NCBI RefSeq assembly: GCF_003367315.1
Contig: NZ_CP031415.1
Coordinates: forward strand, 2,602,001-2,666,000
Direction of reading: 5' to 3'
Length of the DNA: 64,000 bases
DNA from: Saccharospirillum mangrovi
GTDB taxonomy: Bacteria > Pseudomonadota > Gammaproteobacteria > Pseudomonadales > Natronospirillaceae
Part shown: positions 44,568 through 53,838 of the stretch, in pieces
How the letters are laid out: the number at the start of each line of letters is the position of its first letter
Numbering within the stretch: position 1 is the first letter of the stretch
Made by a program: the position numbers and the translations under genes
The notes under the pieces: generated by a model
Databases searched by the model: none
What the model was told of the DNA's origin: nothing
Seen by the model: only the letters and a program-made list of their open reading frames with translations

Positions 44568-45707
44568 ATGCCGACTTATCGCCCGACCGAAGAAGTCGTT
44601 ATCAGTGGCGCCGGTTTGTGGACCCCTGAACACGTTTTGACCAACGAAGAATTGGTCGAGGTGTTGAATCGTTACGCAAACGACTACAACCAGCAGCACC
44701 AGGCGGAAATCGACGCCGGTGAACTCGCACCCGTGGCAACGTCCGACGCGGCTTTTATCGAAAAAGCCAGCGGCATCCGCCAGCGCTTTGTGTTTGAAAA
44801 AGACGGCATTCTGGAACCCGATCGCATGCGTCCGCGCCTGGCCGAACGTGGCGATGACGAACTCAGCCACCAGGCGGAAATGGCATTGCACGCGGCACGC
44901 AAAGCCATGGCCGCCGCCGGGCGCGATGGCTCGCAAATCGACGCCGTTATCGTCAGTTGTGCCTACACCGCCCGCGCCTACCCGGCCATTGCCATCGAAG
45001 TGCAGAACGCGCTGGGCATCGAAGGGTTTGGGTTCGATATGCTGGTGGCCTGCTCCGCCGCCACCTTCGCGCTGCACCGCGCCAATGAAATGATTCGCGC
45101 CGGCACCGCCGGTGCTGTGCTGGTCATCAACCCGGAACTCACTTCGCCACAAGTGAATTACCGCGACCGCGACAGCCACTTTATTTTCGGCGACGTCGCC
45201 ACCGCCATGGTCGTGGAGCGCGGCGACCAGGCCGAAGGCGAGCACGTCTACGACATTCTCGGCACCCAGGCCAAAACCGTTTTCTCCAACAACATTCGCT
45301 CCAACTTCGGTTACATCTCGCACGCCTACGAGAGCGACCCGTTCGGCCCGGACAAACTGTTTCATCAGGAAGGCCGCAAGGTATTCAAGGAAGTCTGCCC
45401 GATGGCCGCCGACCATCTGGAACAGCAAGTCGCGCAAGTCGGCGTTGCCGTGCCAGACGTCAAACGCTGGTGGCTGCACCAGGCCAACATCAATATGAAC
45501 CAGTTAATCACCAAGCGATTGCTGGGCGAAGTTGCCAGCAACGACGTCGCGCCCATCGTGCTCGACCGCTACGCCAACACCGCCTCGGCGGGTTCTATCA
45601 TCGCGTTCAATCTGCACCACGAAGATTTGCGCAGTGGCGATGTTGGGGTGATTTGTTCGTTTGGGGCGGGGTATTCGATTGGCAGTTTGGTGTTGAAAAA
45701 ACGCTGA
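44568..45707 (+). CDS. Beta-ketoacyl-ACP synthase III (PA3286-like)
   Basis: A 379-residue FabH-like thiolase-fold enzyme that condenses an acyl-CoA with malonyl-ACP. The catalytic triad is visible: Cys162 (LVACSAATF), His304 (WWLHQANINMN) and Asn337 (RYANTASAGS). It is about 60 residues longer than E. coli FabH and agrees along its length with the P. aeruginosa PA3286 type as I remember it, which takes octanoyl-CoA from beta-oxidation into fatty-acid synthesis. The family's insert after residue 35 (NRYANDYNQQHQAEIDAG) is present. AAGGA precedes the ATG. It appears to be monocistronic. Confidence 0.93.
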   Translation: MPTYRPTEEVVISGAGLWTPEHVLTNEELVEVLNRYANDYNQQHQAEIDAGELAPVATSDAAFIEKASGIRQRFVFEKDGILEPDRMRPRLAERGDDELSHQAEMALHAARKAMAAAGRDGSQIDAVIVSCAYTARAYPAIAIEVQNALGIEGFGFDMLVACSAATFALHRANEMIRAGTAGAVLVINPELTSPQVNYRDRDSHFIFGDVATAMVVERGDQAEGEHVYDILGTQAKTVFSNNIRSNFGYISHAYESDPFGPDKLFHQEGRKVFKEVCPMAADHLEQQVAQVGVAVPDVKRWWLHQANINMNQLITKRLLGEVASNDVAPIVLDRYANTASAGSIIAFNLHHEDLRSGDVGVICSFGAGYSIGSLVLKKR

Positions 45708-45798
45708 ACGCACGCCGGGCTGACGGGGGCTGCTGATGAAACAACGCCTTATGTGGATGGGTGAGATAGACACAAGCCGACTGCTTAATTAGGACCTG

Positions 45799-45933
45799 TT
45801 GTCCCGGCACTGAGTCCGGCCCGTTACCTCAAATTAAACCCTGTCATCCCGGCCCCGACTGCGGCCCCGTTACCTCAAATTAAACCCTGTCATCCCGGTA
45901 CTGAGTCCGGCCCCGTAACCTCAAATTAAACCC
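45799..45933. repeat. 46-bp tandem repeats (about three copies)
   Basis: The anchor CCTCAAATTAAACCC occurs at 45827, 45873 and 45919, a period of exactly 46. Between anchors lie variants of TGTCATCCCGG and a GC-rich stretch ending in GGCCCCGT. There are no variable spacers, so it is not CRISPR. The last unit runs into the left arm of the inverted-repeat element. Confidence 0.85.
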
Positions 45934-46064
45934 CGTCATCCCGGCCTTGAGCCGGGATCTCTAGTGGGACAACTAAACCAACGATGGGCAGTAAACGGTT
46001 TGTTGATTGCCAATCGCCTAACTCGGTTTCCCAGGGGAGATCCCGGCTCAAGGCCGGGATGACA
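45934..46064. repeat. Inverted-repeat element with 27-bp arms
   Basis: GTCATCCCGGCCTTGAGCCG and following bases (45934-45961) recur inverted at 46038-46064 with about 77 bases between. Each arm is itself palindromic (CCCGGC-(6)-GCCGGG). The size and form resemble a REP-type or small non-autonomous element. No coding frame is inside. Confidence 0.8.
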
Positions 46065-46129
46065 GGGTTTGTTTCGGGGTATGTTCCGAGGTTAGTTCGG
46101 AGGTGCCTGCGCCTTAACGCTGAACCCTC

Positions 46130-48424
46130 TCAGGGAGCCACGGCCGTTAGCGGAACGTGGCGGCCCAACTGCCAGTCGCGGCCGTTGACGGATCGCCAGA
46201 CTTCATTTGACAGGCCACTGAGTGTATTGCCGCCCAGCAACCAGAGCCGGTCACCAGTGCCATCGTCGAACCGGACCACCTGGTGGTCAATGATCGGAGG
46301 AAAGTCTGCGGCCTCGGTTTCCTGGTCCCAGGTTTTGCCGTCGGCCGACGACCACACATCATTGCCGTAGCCACCCACAAGCCACAGTCGTTCTGCGCCG
46401 CGCCCATCGTCAAACACCACCACCTGATGGCTGGAACGGATGGGGAAGTCTGCCGCCCCGGTAACCTGCACCCAGTCTTTGCCATCCGCCGATGACCAAA
46501 CGTCGTTGTGATCGCCACCGTCAAATCCACCGATTAACCACAGTTGCTCGCCGGCGCCCTGGCCATCGTCAAACACCACCACCTGGGCGTCGGTGCGTGC
46601 CGGCAGCGGGCTGTCGTCGTCCGTTTCCAATGTCCAGTCGCGGCCGTCGGCCGATGACCAGACGTCCCCGTACGTTTCATCATAATCCTCACCACCTATC
46701 ACCCACAGCCGCGGGCCTCGCTGGCCATCGTCAAACACCACCAACTGGTGGCCGGCACGGCCTGGAAAAGACTGGCTGACGGGTTCAGCATCCCAGTTCA
46801 CGCCATCTTCGGATGACCAGACATCGTTTAGATAGACACCCAAAATCCCGTCGCCACCAGCTCCCCCAACCAGCCACAACCGCGTACCCCGGCCATCGTC
46901 AAAGGCCACCACCTGGTGGTCTTGGCGTTTAGAGAACGGATTATTGGTTATTGCCTGAACCCAGGTCAGGCCATCGGTTGACGACCAAACGTTATTCAGG
47001 TTATCGACAGAATACCCGCCCATCACCCACAGCCGCTCACCATCGCCAGCGTCAAAGGGTATGGCCTGGTGCAACATCCGCGCAGTAAAGCGTTGCGCAC
47101 CAGCGCCGACTTGCCACGCTTTGCCATCGCTCGACGAAACCGTGTCGACCCTGCCATCACCACCAATCACCCACAGCCGCTCGCCATCGCCGCCGTCGAA
47201 TACCACCAGGTCAGCACCACTACGGGCATTCAGAGGGTCAGGGGCGGTGTCGGTTTCCAGGTGCCAGGCAACGCCATCGCTCGACGACCAGACGGTGTTG
47301 TTGAGGCTACCCTGCATTTCTATCCGCCATAGCCGCGCGCCAGTGCCATCGTCAAACACCGCCATCTGGGCGTCGACCGCACGAAGAGCCGTCGCCGCAG
47401 CTTCCTGGCGCCAGGCGCGACCATCGGCCGACGACCAGACTCCGGTGCTAGAACCACCGACAGTATCTCCGCCAACCAGCCACAACCGTTCGCCCCCGCC
47501 CGCATTGAACACCGCCACCTGATGATTCTGGCGCGGTGTAAACGGGACACCGGACAAGGTTTCCAGCGTCCAGGTAACGCCGTCGGGTGACGACCAGACT
47601 TCTTTCAGTAACGTGTTCTGCGCATCGGCACCGCCAAGCAACCACAGCCGTGTGTTAAACGCCACGACAGAAAAGCCCCACCGCGCGGAAAAGCCGGGCG
47701 CATCGGTTTCGCGCTGCCAATGGCGGCCGTCGGGCGACGACCAGACTTCGTTTTCGAAGGTGGTTTTGTTGTACGCGCCCACCACCCAAAGCCGCTCGCC
47801 GCGCAGGCCATCGTCGAACACCACCAGCGAACCGTTGTTGCGCACACCAAAGTCGGCCTCGGCGACTTCCTCTACCCAGGCCACACCATCGCCGGATGAC
47901 CAGATGTCAGTCACGAGTGCGTTTCCCCCTGGGCTACCAACCATCCACAGGCGCCCCTGGAACACCACCGTCGGCGAAAAGTCACGCGGCGAAAAATGCC
48001 GCCCGGTGAACCCGGTGGCAAACCGATTCTCCCCCTGGCGCAGGTGGAAATAACCCGCCTGGCTGAGCGTCAGCGCCGGGCTGTTGAAGGTGTCGGCATC
48101 GGCTACGGCTAACTGGGTGAGGGCATGCTCGCAGGCTGGAATCAGGTCTTCGTCTTGGGCGCAGGTTAGATCGCTGGTGCCAAAAAAATCGGCACCGGAT
48201 AAATCGTCCGACAGCCACACTTTGAGCTCCGACGACGCCGGCCCGACCCAAGCCCCCAGGCTGGCCTCGGTTTTTGGCGCGGGCGGTTTGGGATTGGTGT
48301 CCGGCGGGTTCTGAATCGGACCCGGATCTGTGGAAGGTTCAGGGCCGGTGCAGGCGGCAAGCAAGACCACCAGCCCCAGGCTCAGCCATACGGCCATGGC
48401 ACGGGAAACACATCGTTGTTGCAT
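46130..48424 (-). CDS. Lipoprotein with twelve kelch/Asp-box-like repeats
   Basis: A 764-residue exported protein. The lipobox LLAAC places the lipid on Cys25; Thr at +2 predicts the outer membrane. A Pro-rich linker (residues 26-55) leads to an N-terminal region, and then about twelve repeats of roughly 52 residues fill residues ~150-755. Each repeat has a VWSSxDGxxW-E segment and an R-HQVVVFDDG-G-RLWLVGG segment, as in kelch or BNR/Asp-box propellers. Twelve blades would suit two six-bladed propellers. There is no sialidase active site that I can identify. AAGGACGATCC precedes the ATG. Function is unknown; surface binding is a guess. A repeat-rich region follows the stop. Confidence 0.85.
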   Translation of the reverse strand: MQQRCVSRAMAVWLSLGLVVLLAACTGPEPSTDPGPIQNPPDTNPKPPAPKTEASLGAWVGPASSELKVWLSDDLSGADFFGTSDLTCAQDEDLIPACEHALTQLAVADADTFNSPALTLSQAGYFHLRQGENRFATGFTGRHFSPRDFSPTVVFQGRLWMVGSPGGNALVTDIWSSGDGVAWVEEVAEADFGVRNNGSLVVFDDGLRGERLWVVGAYNKTTFENEVWSSPDGRHWQRETDAPGFSARWGFSVVAFNTRLWLLGGADAQNTLLKEVWSSPDGVTWTLETLSGVPFTPRQNHQVAVFNAGGGERLWLVGGDTVGGSSTGVWSSADGRAWRQEAAATALRAVDAQMAVFDDGTGARLWRIEMQGSLNNTVWSSSDGVAWHLETDTAPDPLNARSGADLVVFDGGDGERLWVIGGDGRVDTVSSSDGKAWQVGAGAQRFTARMLHQAIPFDAGDGERLWVMGGYSVDNLNNVWSSTDGLTWVQAITNNPFSKRQDHQVVAFDDGRGTRLWLVGGAGGDGILGVYLNDVWSSEDGVNWDAEPVSQSFPGRAGHQLVVFDDGQRGPRLWVIGGEDYDETYGDVWSSADGRDWTLETDDDSPLPARTDAQVVVFDDGQGAGEQLWLIGGFDGGDHNDVWSSADGKDWVQVTGAADFPIRSSHQVVVFDDGRGAERLWLVGGYGNDVWSSADGKTWDQETEAADFPPIIDHQVVRFDDGTGDRLWLLGGNTLSGLSNEVWRSVNGRDWQLGRHVPLTAVAP

Positions 48425-48564
48425 GAGGATCGTCCTTTTTCATCACGTTGAAGGAGCGATCAATTCTCAAGGCATGCCGCAGTAGTTAGCGTTTTAACAA
48501 TCGTTTTATTTTTATGAAATCGTTTAAAAAACGACGAATTTTTTTGTGGATAGCGTTGTAACGC

Positions 48565-48595
48565 ATCAGGGCGCCCAATGGCGCCCTGATTTTTT
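48565..48595 (+). terminator. Strong terminator-like hairpin oriented on the plus strand
   Basis: An 11-bp perfect stem with a 4-base loop is followed by six T on the plus strand. No plus-strand gene lies within 2.8 kb upstream, as both flanking genes are on the minus strand. Confidence 0.7.
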
Positions 48596-48611
48596 GCTGA
48601 AAAATTGAACG

Positions 48612-48630
48612 GCCGGACGGTGCGTCCGGC
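48612..48630 (-). terminator. Possible terminator of the ybbN-like gene
   Basis: A perfect 7-bp stem (GCCGGAC with GTCCGGC) with a 5-base loop, followed on the minus strand by CGTTCAATTTTT, just past the gene's stop. Confidence 0.5.
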
Positions 48631-48635
48631 GCTCA

Positions 48636-49502
48636 TTAATACAGCAGCGTAAACAATTTGCGTTGGTAACGCGCCGCCAGCGGGTCGCCTTTCGGTAAAC
48701 CGTTGAGGATGTCGAGGTAGGTTTTGCGGGCGCCGCCGTCACGGAAATTCTTGTCGCGCGTCAGTACACCAAAGAGGGTTTCCAGTGCTTCTTCGCTGCG
48801 TCCGGCCTGGCTGTATTGCACTGATAATTCATAGGCCAGTTCCAGATCGTTCGGGCTTTGTTCCAGGCGTTGTTGCAGTTCCTGAATTTCCGGCGTTTCT
48901 GCCGCTTCGGCCAGCAGTTTTAAACGCGAGCGCAGTTCTTTGTAGTGCGGTTCGGTCTGCTGCTGCATGGTCATGGCGTTGAGAATGGCTTCGGCGTCGC
49001 TGGCGCGTTTCAGGTCGATGTAGACGCTGGCGAGGAAGAAGGCGATTTCGGTGTCTTCGCCGCTTAGGCGATAGGCTTCCTGCACCAGCGGTAAGGCGTC
49101 GGCCGGGTTGCCGGCGGCCTGGAATTCGGCGGCCTGTTGCAGCAGGTCATCCCAGGGGCTGGGCAGATAACGTTCCAGCCGCTGACGAATGGCCGATTCC
49201 GGTTCGGCACCCATAAAGGCATCGACCGGCTGGCCGTTCTGAATAAAGGCCACCGTCGGCAGGCTGCGCACACCGAATTGGGCGACGATGTTGGGTTGCT
49301 CGTCGGCGTTCACTTTGGCGAGCAATAACTGGTTGGGGTATTCCGCGGCCAGTTTTTCCAGAATCGGCATCAGCGCTTTGCAGGGCGCGCACCAGTCGGC
49401 CCAGAAATCCATGATCACCAGGCGCTGTTGGGATTCCTGCACCATGACTTGCTGAAAATTCTGTTCGGTCACGGTGATGACGTTGCTGGCTTGTTGGCTC
49501 AT
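48636..49502 (-). CDS. ybbN: Thioredoxin-domain co-chaperone YbbN/CnoX
   Basis: A 288-residue cytoplasmic protein. An N-terminal thioredoxin domain (residues 1-112) carries WADWCAPCKALMP with both cysteines (38 and 41) and the cis-Pro in VRSLPTVAFIQNGQ. A TPR-like helical domain fills 115-285 (PADALPLVQEAYRLSGED and later repeats). The E. coli protein has lost one cysteine and works as a holdase for GroEL/DnaK; the intact CxxC here suggests disulfide reductase activity as well, as in other bacteria. A GAGGCAG lies before the ATG. Confidence 0.93.
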   Translation of the reverse strand: MSQQASNVITVTEQNFQQVMVQESQQRLVIMDFWADWCAPCKALMPILEKLAAEYPNQLLLAKVNADEQPNIVAQFGVRSLPTVAFIQNGQPVDAFMGAEPESAIRQRLERYLPSPWDDLLQQAAEFQAAGNPADALPLVQEAYRLSGEDTEIAFFLASVYIDLKRASDAEAILNAMTMQQQTEPHYKELRSRLKLLAEAAETPEIQELQQRLEQSPNDLELAYELSVQYSQAGRSEEALETLFGVLTRDKNFRDGGARKTYLDILNGLPKGDPLAARYQRKLFTLLY

Positions 49503-49673
49503 GGCTGCCTCGATAATCGTTGAATTGCCCTCTTAATAGGGGCGAAACGGCGTCATAACAACGTCCACAAATCAGCCTGCGACGATGGCTGTCAACGCCG
49601 TGTCAGTTGCCATGACAGCGCCAGGGTAGACCGCTACAATCGGCGCTTTCGTCAGTTCAGCCAGGAGCAGAGT

Positions 49674-52592
49674 ATGAATCGAGGCGTTCGAGTGGCCATT
49701 GCGGTCGGTGTAGTCGCCGCGCTGGCCGGTGTCGGCCTCTGGTACAGTCAGGTTTTCGCGCAGCGGAACCCGTCTAACATTGTCGTCAGCGATTTTGAAA
49801 GCCGTCACTTCGACGCCTATCGGCTGAGCAATGGCATGAAGGTGTTGCTGGTGTCGGATGCCGACAGCGAACAGGCTGCCGCTGCGTTGAACGTGACTGT
49901 CGGTTCCTGGAGCAACCCGCCCGAAGTGCCGGGCCTGGCACACCTGCTGGAGCACGTGCTGTTTCTGGGCACGGAAAAATACCCTGAAGTCGATAGTTAC
50001 CATCGCTTCATTGAACAGGGCGGCGGCACCAACAACGCCTACACCGCCGACGAAAACACTCTCTATTTTTTCGACATCGACGCCGACCAACTGGAACCGG
50101 CGCTGGATCGCTTCGCGCAATTTTTCATCGCGCCGCTGTTCGATGCCGACTTTATCGAGCGCGAAATTCAGGCGGTGCATTCGGAATTCACCGCCAGCCT
50201 GCAAAACGACAGCCGCCGTCGCGAAGATGTGCTGAGCGAGCTGTATTTGCGCGACCACCCGGCGTCGCGGCTGGCAATTGGCAACGACGACACCCTGGAT
50301 GTGCCCGACCTGCGCGACCAACTGATGCGTTTTTATCGCCAGCATTATGTCGCCGGCCGCATGGCGCTGACGGTGTATGGCCCGCAAGACATCGACACTC
50401 TGAAAGCCTGGGTCGATGCCCGATTCGGCGGCGTGCGCTCGGTGGATTCCGATGCCCCGGTGTTCGATCAGCCCTATTTCGAAGACGCCGACCTGCCGTT
50501 TCTGGTGGAAATTCAGCCGCGCCGTGAAAGCCGACTGCTGCAATTGCGGTTCCCGGTGCCGGGCAATGAAGATGAACTCGACACCAAGCCGGACGACTTC
50601 ATCGCCTATCTGCTCGGCCAGGAAACCAAAGGTAGCCTGATCTCCGAACTCAAGGCGCGCGGCTGGGCCGAAGCCTTGAGTGCCCGGCCTGGCAACACCA
50701 CCGCCAGCCAACATCAGTTCAGCCTGACGGTGCAACTGACCGAAACCGGCCTGGAAAATTGGGAAGCCGTGGCGGGCCTGGCGTTCGAGTATCTGCAATT
50801 AATCGGCGAGCAAGGCCTGGAAGAATGGCGCTACGACGAACTGGCCGACATCCAGCGGATCAACTTTGAATTCGCCGAACACGTCAGCCCGGCCGCTACG
50901 GTTCAGAGCCTGGCCGAGCGGCTGTCGATCTACCCGCCCAAAGAAGCCTTGCGCGGCCCTTACCGTTTTAACGATTTCGACGACGATACGCTGCGCGAGT
51001 GGTTGGGTTACCTGAAACCCGACAACGCTCTGGTTGTGCTGATGCACCCGGACGCCCCCGCCAAAGTTCGCAGCCGCTGGTACAACACGCCGTACAGCCT
51101 GACGCCGCTGGCCGGCAATACCCTAGCGGCCTGGCGCAACCCGCAAACCGTTGCGACGCTGAAACTGCCGGACGCCAATCCGTTTGTGCCGACCAACCTG
51201 GATGTGCTGCCGCTGACCGCGCCGACCAGCAGCCTGTATCGCAACCAGCCGCAGGTGATTCGCAACGCACCGGGTTATGAACTTTGGTTCGAACAGGACG
51301 ATGAATTCCGCACGCCGAAACTGGACGTATCGTTGTTGATCGAAACACCGGACGCCCGCGCCACCGCGCGCGACCGTGTGATGACGCAGCTGTATCTGGA
51401 TCTGGTTGACGATTCACTCAGCGAATTCCGCTACGCCGCCGGCCTTGCCGGTTCGGGTTACGGCCTGTCCACCAACGAGCGCGGCATGCACCTGCGGCTC
51501 TATGGTTTCAGCCAACCGCTGCCGACGCTGTTCGATACCTTGCTGGTGGAACTGGCCGAACACAGCATCGACCCGGATCGCTTTGAGCGCTTAAAAGCCG
51601 ATCTCGCCCGACGGTTGCGCAACACCGATGAAGACCCGGTGGTGAACCAGCTGTTCCGTCGCCTGAGCCAGTTCCTGATTCGCGATGCGCAGACGCCGGA
51701 GGCTTTGTCCAAGGCCCTGGCCGATGTAACGCCCGCCGACATCAACGCCTGGCGCGACCGCTGGTTGGCGAATCACAGGATCACGATGTTGGTACACGGC
51801 AACCTGACGCAGGAAGACGCCATCGAACTGGGCGACCGCGCCCGATTGATGTTGCCGCCCTCGGCCAGCACCGCTCCGGTTGAGCCGCAAATTGCGGCCA
51901 TGGCCGGGCGCCGTTACCGCCACGAACTGTCGGTCGATCACAACGATTCCGCCTTGCTCGGCTACTACCAGGGCAGCAACAGCAGCCTGCGCGAACGCGC
52001 TTTGTATGCGCTCGCGGGGCAGATTCTGAACGCGCCCTACTTCGCCGAACTGCGCACTCAGGAACAACTGGGATATGTCGTCTTCGCCCGCGCGCACTCG
52101 GTGCACGATTGGCCCGGATTGGTGGTGTATATCCAATCGCCATCGACCGACCCGGCCTTGTTGCAGTTGTATTCAGATCGCTTTATGACGCGTTTCGCGC
52201 AGCGCCTGCGCAGCATGAGCGAAGCCGAATTCCGTGGCTTTAAACAAGGCCTGGAAACCAACCTGACCACACCGGCCGACAATTTGTACGAACTGAGCCA
52301 GCAATACTGGAGCGCCATTCTGGATGACAACCCCAACTTCAATACCGGCCAGCGTTTGGCGGGTGAAGTGGAAAACATCAGTCAGGATGGCTTCGTGCGC
52401 TTCTTTGAAACGCAGTTCCTGGCCGAAGGCAGCCGGCGCTTGATGTTGCACCAGGTGGGAGAAGGCATGGCGAGCGATTACGACGAACACGGCCAGGGCC
52501 TGGTGGGTTTCTATCCGGCCGATGGCCCGGCGGATATGCAGCGCGACGCCCGTTGGGTGACGCCGACGTTCAACAATCTGCCGCCGCGTTAA
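49674..52592 (+). CDS. Membrane-anchored M16 zinc metallopeptidase (pitrilysin/insulinase family)
   Basis: A 972-residue protease. An N-terminal hydrophobic segment (residues 6-28) serves as a signal or anchor to the periplasm. The inverted zinc motif HxxEH is His90-Glu93-His94 (LAHLLEHVLFLGTEKYP) with the third ligand at Glu171 (AVHSEF), 77 residues on as in pitrilysin. The remaining M16 domains are full length: a middle domain and an inactive C-terminal half (NAPYFAELRTQEQLGYVVFA near residue 785 is the family's C-terminal mark). Length matches E. coli PtrA (962). GGAG lies eight bases before the ATG. Peptide degradation in the periplasm is the expected role. Confidence 0.95.
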   Translation: MNRGVRVAIAVGVVAALAGVGLWYSQVFAQRNPSNIVVSDFESRHFDAYRLSNGMKVLLVSDADSEQAAAALNVTVGSWSNPPEVPGLAHLLEHVLFLGTEKYPEVDSYHRFIEQGGGTNNAYTADENTLYFFDIDADQLEPALDRFAQFFIAPLFDADFIEREIQAVHSEFTASLQNDSRRREDVLSELYLRDHPASRLAIGNDDTLDVPDLRDQLMRFYRQHYVAGRMALTVYGPQDIDTLKAWVDARFGGVRSVDSDAPVFDQPYFEDADLPFLVEIQPRRESRLLQLRFPVPGNEDELDTKPDDFIAYLLGQETKGSLISELKARGWAEALSARPGNTTASQHQFSLTVQLTETGLENWEAVAGLAFEYLQLIGEQGLEEWRYDELADIQRINFEFAEHVSPAATVQSLAERLSIYPPKEALRGPYRFNDFDDDTLREWLGYLKPDNALVVLMHPDAPAKVRSRWYNTPYSLTPLAGNTLAAWRNPQTVATLKLPDANPFVPTNLDVLPLTAPTSSLYRNQPQVIRNAPGYELWFEQDDEFRTPKLDVSLLIETPDARATARDRVMTQLYLDLVDDSLSEFRYAAGLAGSGYGLSTNERGMHLRLYGFSQPLPTLFDTLLVELAEHSIDPDRFERLKADLARRLRNTDEDPVVNQLFRRLSQFLIRDAQTPEALSKALADVTPADINAWRDRWLANHRITMLVHGNLTQEDAIELGDRARLMLPPSASTAPVEPQIAAMAGRRYRHELSVDHNDSALLGYYQGSNSSLRERALYALAGQILNAPYFAELRTQEQLGYVVFARAHSVHDWPGLVVYIQSPSTDPALLQLYSDRFMTRFAQRLRSMSEAEFRGFKQGLETNLTTPADNLYELSQQYWSAILDDNPNFNTGQRLAGEVENISQDGFVRFFETQFLAEGSRRLMLHQVGEGMASDYDEHGQGLVGFYPADGPADMQRDARWVTPTFNNLPPR

Positions 52593-52623
52593 GCGGCGGC
52601 CATTCACGAATAACCGACTGAAC

Positions 52624-53622
52624 TCAGATTTCGTCTTCGTCCATGGCGTCGTCCAGACGCCGTGGCAAGACCAGCACCACTTCCGTACCCGAGCCGGTAT
52701 CGTTCACTTCCAGATAGCCCTGCAACATCTGCGCAAGACGACGCGCCACCACGAACGACAAACCCGGACCCACGTCTGCGCCCTGATCCATGATGCGGGT
52801 GTACGCCGATACCGACGACGCCAGTTGCTCGGCATCCAGACGACGACCGCGCGCGGTTAACGTTACCCGCAACGCATCGCCCAGCTCGGCATCGATGTAA
52901 CCGATCAAATGCACATCGATGGTGGATTCGCGGTTCATCCGCACCAGTGCCTGAATCGCCCGGGTCAGCAGGTTGTGCAGCCAGTTGACGTCAGACACCA
53001 ACGGCAGTTGATCTTCCTGATGTTCCAGTTTGACTTTGACATCGCGTGAACGGCCGTAGCGGTTCCATTCATCCAGGAAACGTTCGACCAGATTGAGGAA
53101 GTTGACGTCTTCGTGCCGCGGCACTTCCGACTTCAATTCCAGTCGCGCCAGGGCGCGCAAATCTTCGGCGTAACGCTGCATCAATTCGGCGCGTTCTTTG
53201 ATGCGATCGCTCGCTTTGGCATCGTCCGACGACGCCAATGTCAGCACTTCGTCCATGGCGGTGTTCAGTGCCGAGGCCATGCTGTCGAGCGCCTGATCTT
53301 TTTCCTGCGCCGAGGTCAGTACCAGACGGCGCAGATCGGCGCTCTGTTTGGATTCGTATTCGTAGCGATCAATTTCCAGGTGACTTTCCTGCAGCGAACG
53401 GCGCACCCGGCTGAGTTCTTTGAAGGCATCTGTCAGTTGTGTCTGACCGCGATTCAATGCCGCCAGCGACGCCGCACCAGCCAACAAAACCAGCGCCAGC
53501 AAAATCAATAACGGTTGGGTTTCCAGCGTATTCAGACCGAAAAAAAGGAGACCAATTAAACAGGCTCCCCAAAGAATCAAGGTGACCACCCAGAGGATGG
53601 CGTACTGCGAGGCTCGAATCAC
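52624..53622 (-). CDS. Histidine-kinase-like ATPase without an evident phospho-acceptor histidine
   Basis: A 332-residue membrane protein starting with GTG (AAGGAG six bases upstream). Two membrane helices (about 7-30 and 36-56) are joined by a very short loop, so there is no periplasmic sensor. A coiled coil follows (about 60-100), then a DHp-like helical pair and a HATPase-like domain. The region DQGADVGPGLSFVVARRLAQ near residue 285 resembles the G2 box, but the N box (NWLHNLLTRAIQALVRM) is poor, and I see no HE or HD motif in the dimerisation helix. The acidic C-terminus is DDAMDEDEI. It may be a degenerate kinase or an ATP-binding scaffold. No response regulator is adjacent. Divergent from deoC. 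Confidence 0.75.
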   Translation of the reverse strand: MIRASQYAILWVVTLILWGACLIGLLFFGLNTLETQPLLILLALVLLAGAASLAALNRGQTQLTDAFKELSRVRRSLQESHLEIDRYEYESKQSADLRRLVLTSAQEKDQALDSMASALNTAMDEVLTLASSDDAKASDRIKERAELMQRYAEDLRALARLELKSEVPRHEDVNFLNLVERFLDEWNRYGRSRDVKVKLEHQEDQLPLVSDVNWLHNLLTRAIQALVRMNRESTIDVHLIGYIDAELGDALRVTLTARGRRLDAEQLASSVSAYTRIMDQGADVGPGLSFVVARRLAQMLQGYLEVNDTGSGTEVVLVLPRRLDDAMDEDEI

Positions 53623-53792
53623 ACGTGTCTCCTTACAGGTGGCTCTTTGGCACACCCCAGGTCTATCGAAGTGCGACAGTTTGCCATCTTTTTGTCGGAT
53701 AAATAACTGTCTGATCGGTCGAACCCGTGAATAAGACGCACAAGTCTTGAGGCCGTTTTTCCGCAGTGACGGCCGATTGTGTTTGCACAGCC

Positions 53793-53820
53793 TTGCGCCT
53801 AAACTTGGCGCGCATAATCT
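53793..53820 (+). promoter_or_regulatory. Possible promoter of the deoCAB operon
   Basis: TTGCGC (53793-53798) and TAATCT (53815-53820) are spaced by 16 bases. The transcript would have a short leader. No recognisable DeoR or CytR operator was seen. Confidence 0.35.
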
Positions 53821-53838
53821 GACCATTTGGACAACTAA

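Noticed and set aside
45799-45933. CRISPR array
   Set aside because: The 46-bp units are nearly identical throughout; no variable spacers and no cas genes.
49572-50798. 408-codon minus-strand open frame opposite the M16 protease
   Set aside because: Its composition mirrors the antisense strand of the zinc-protease gene and it overlaps that gene's promoter and start.
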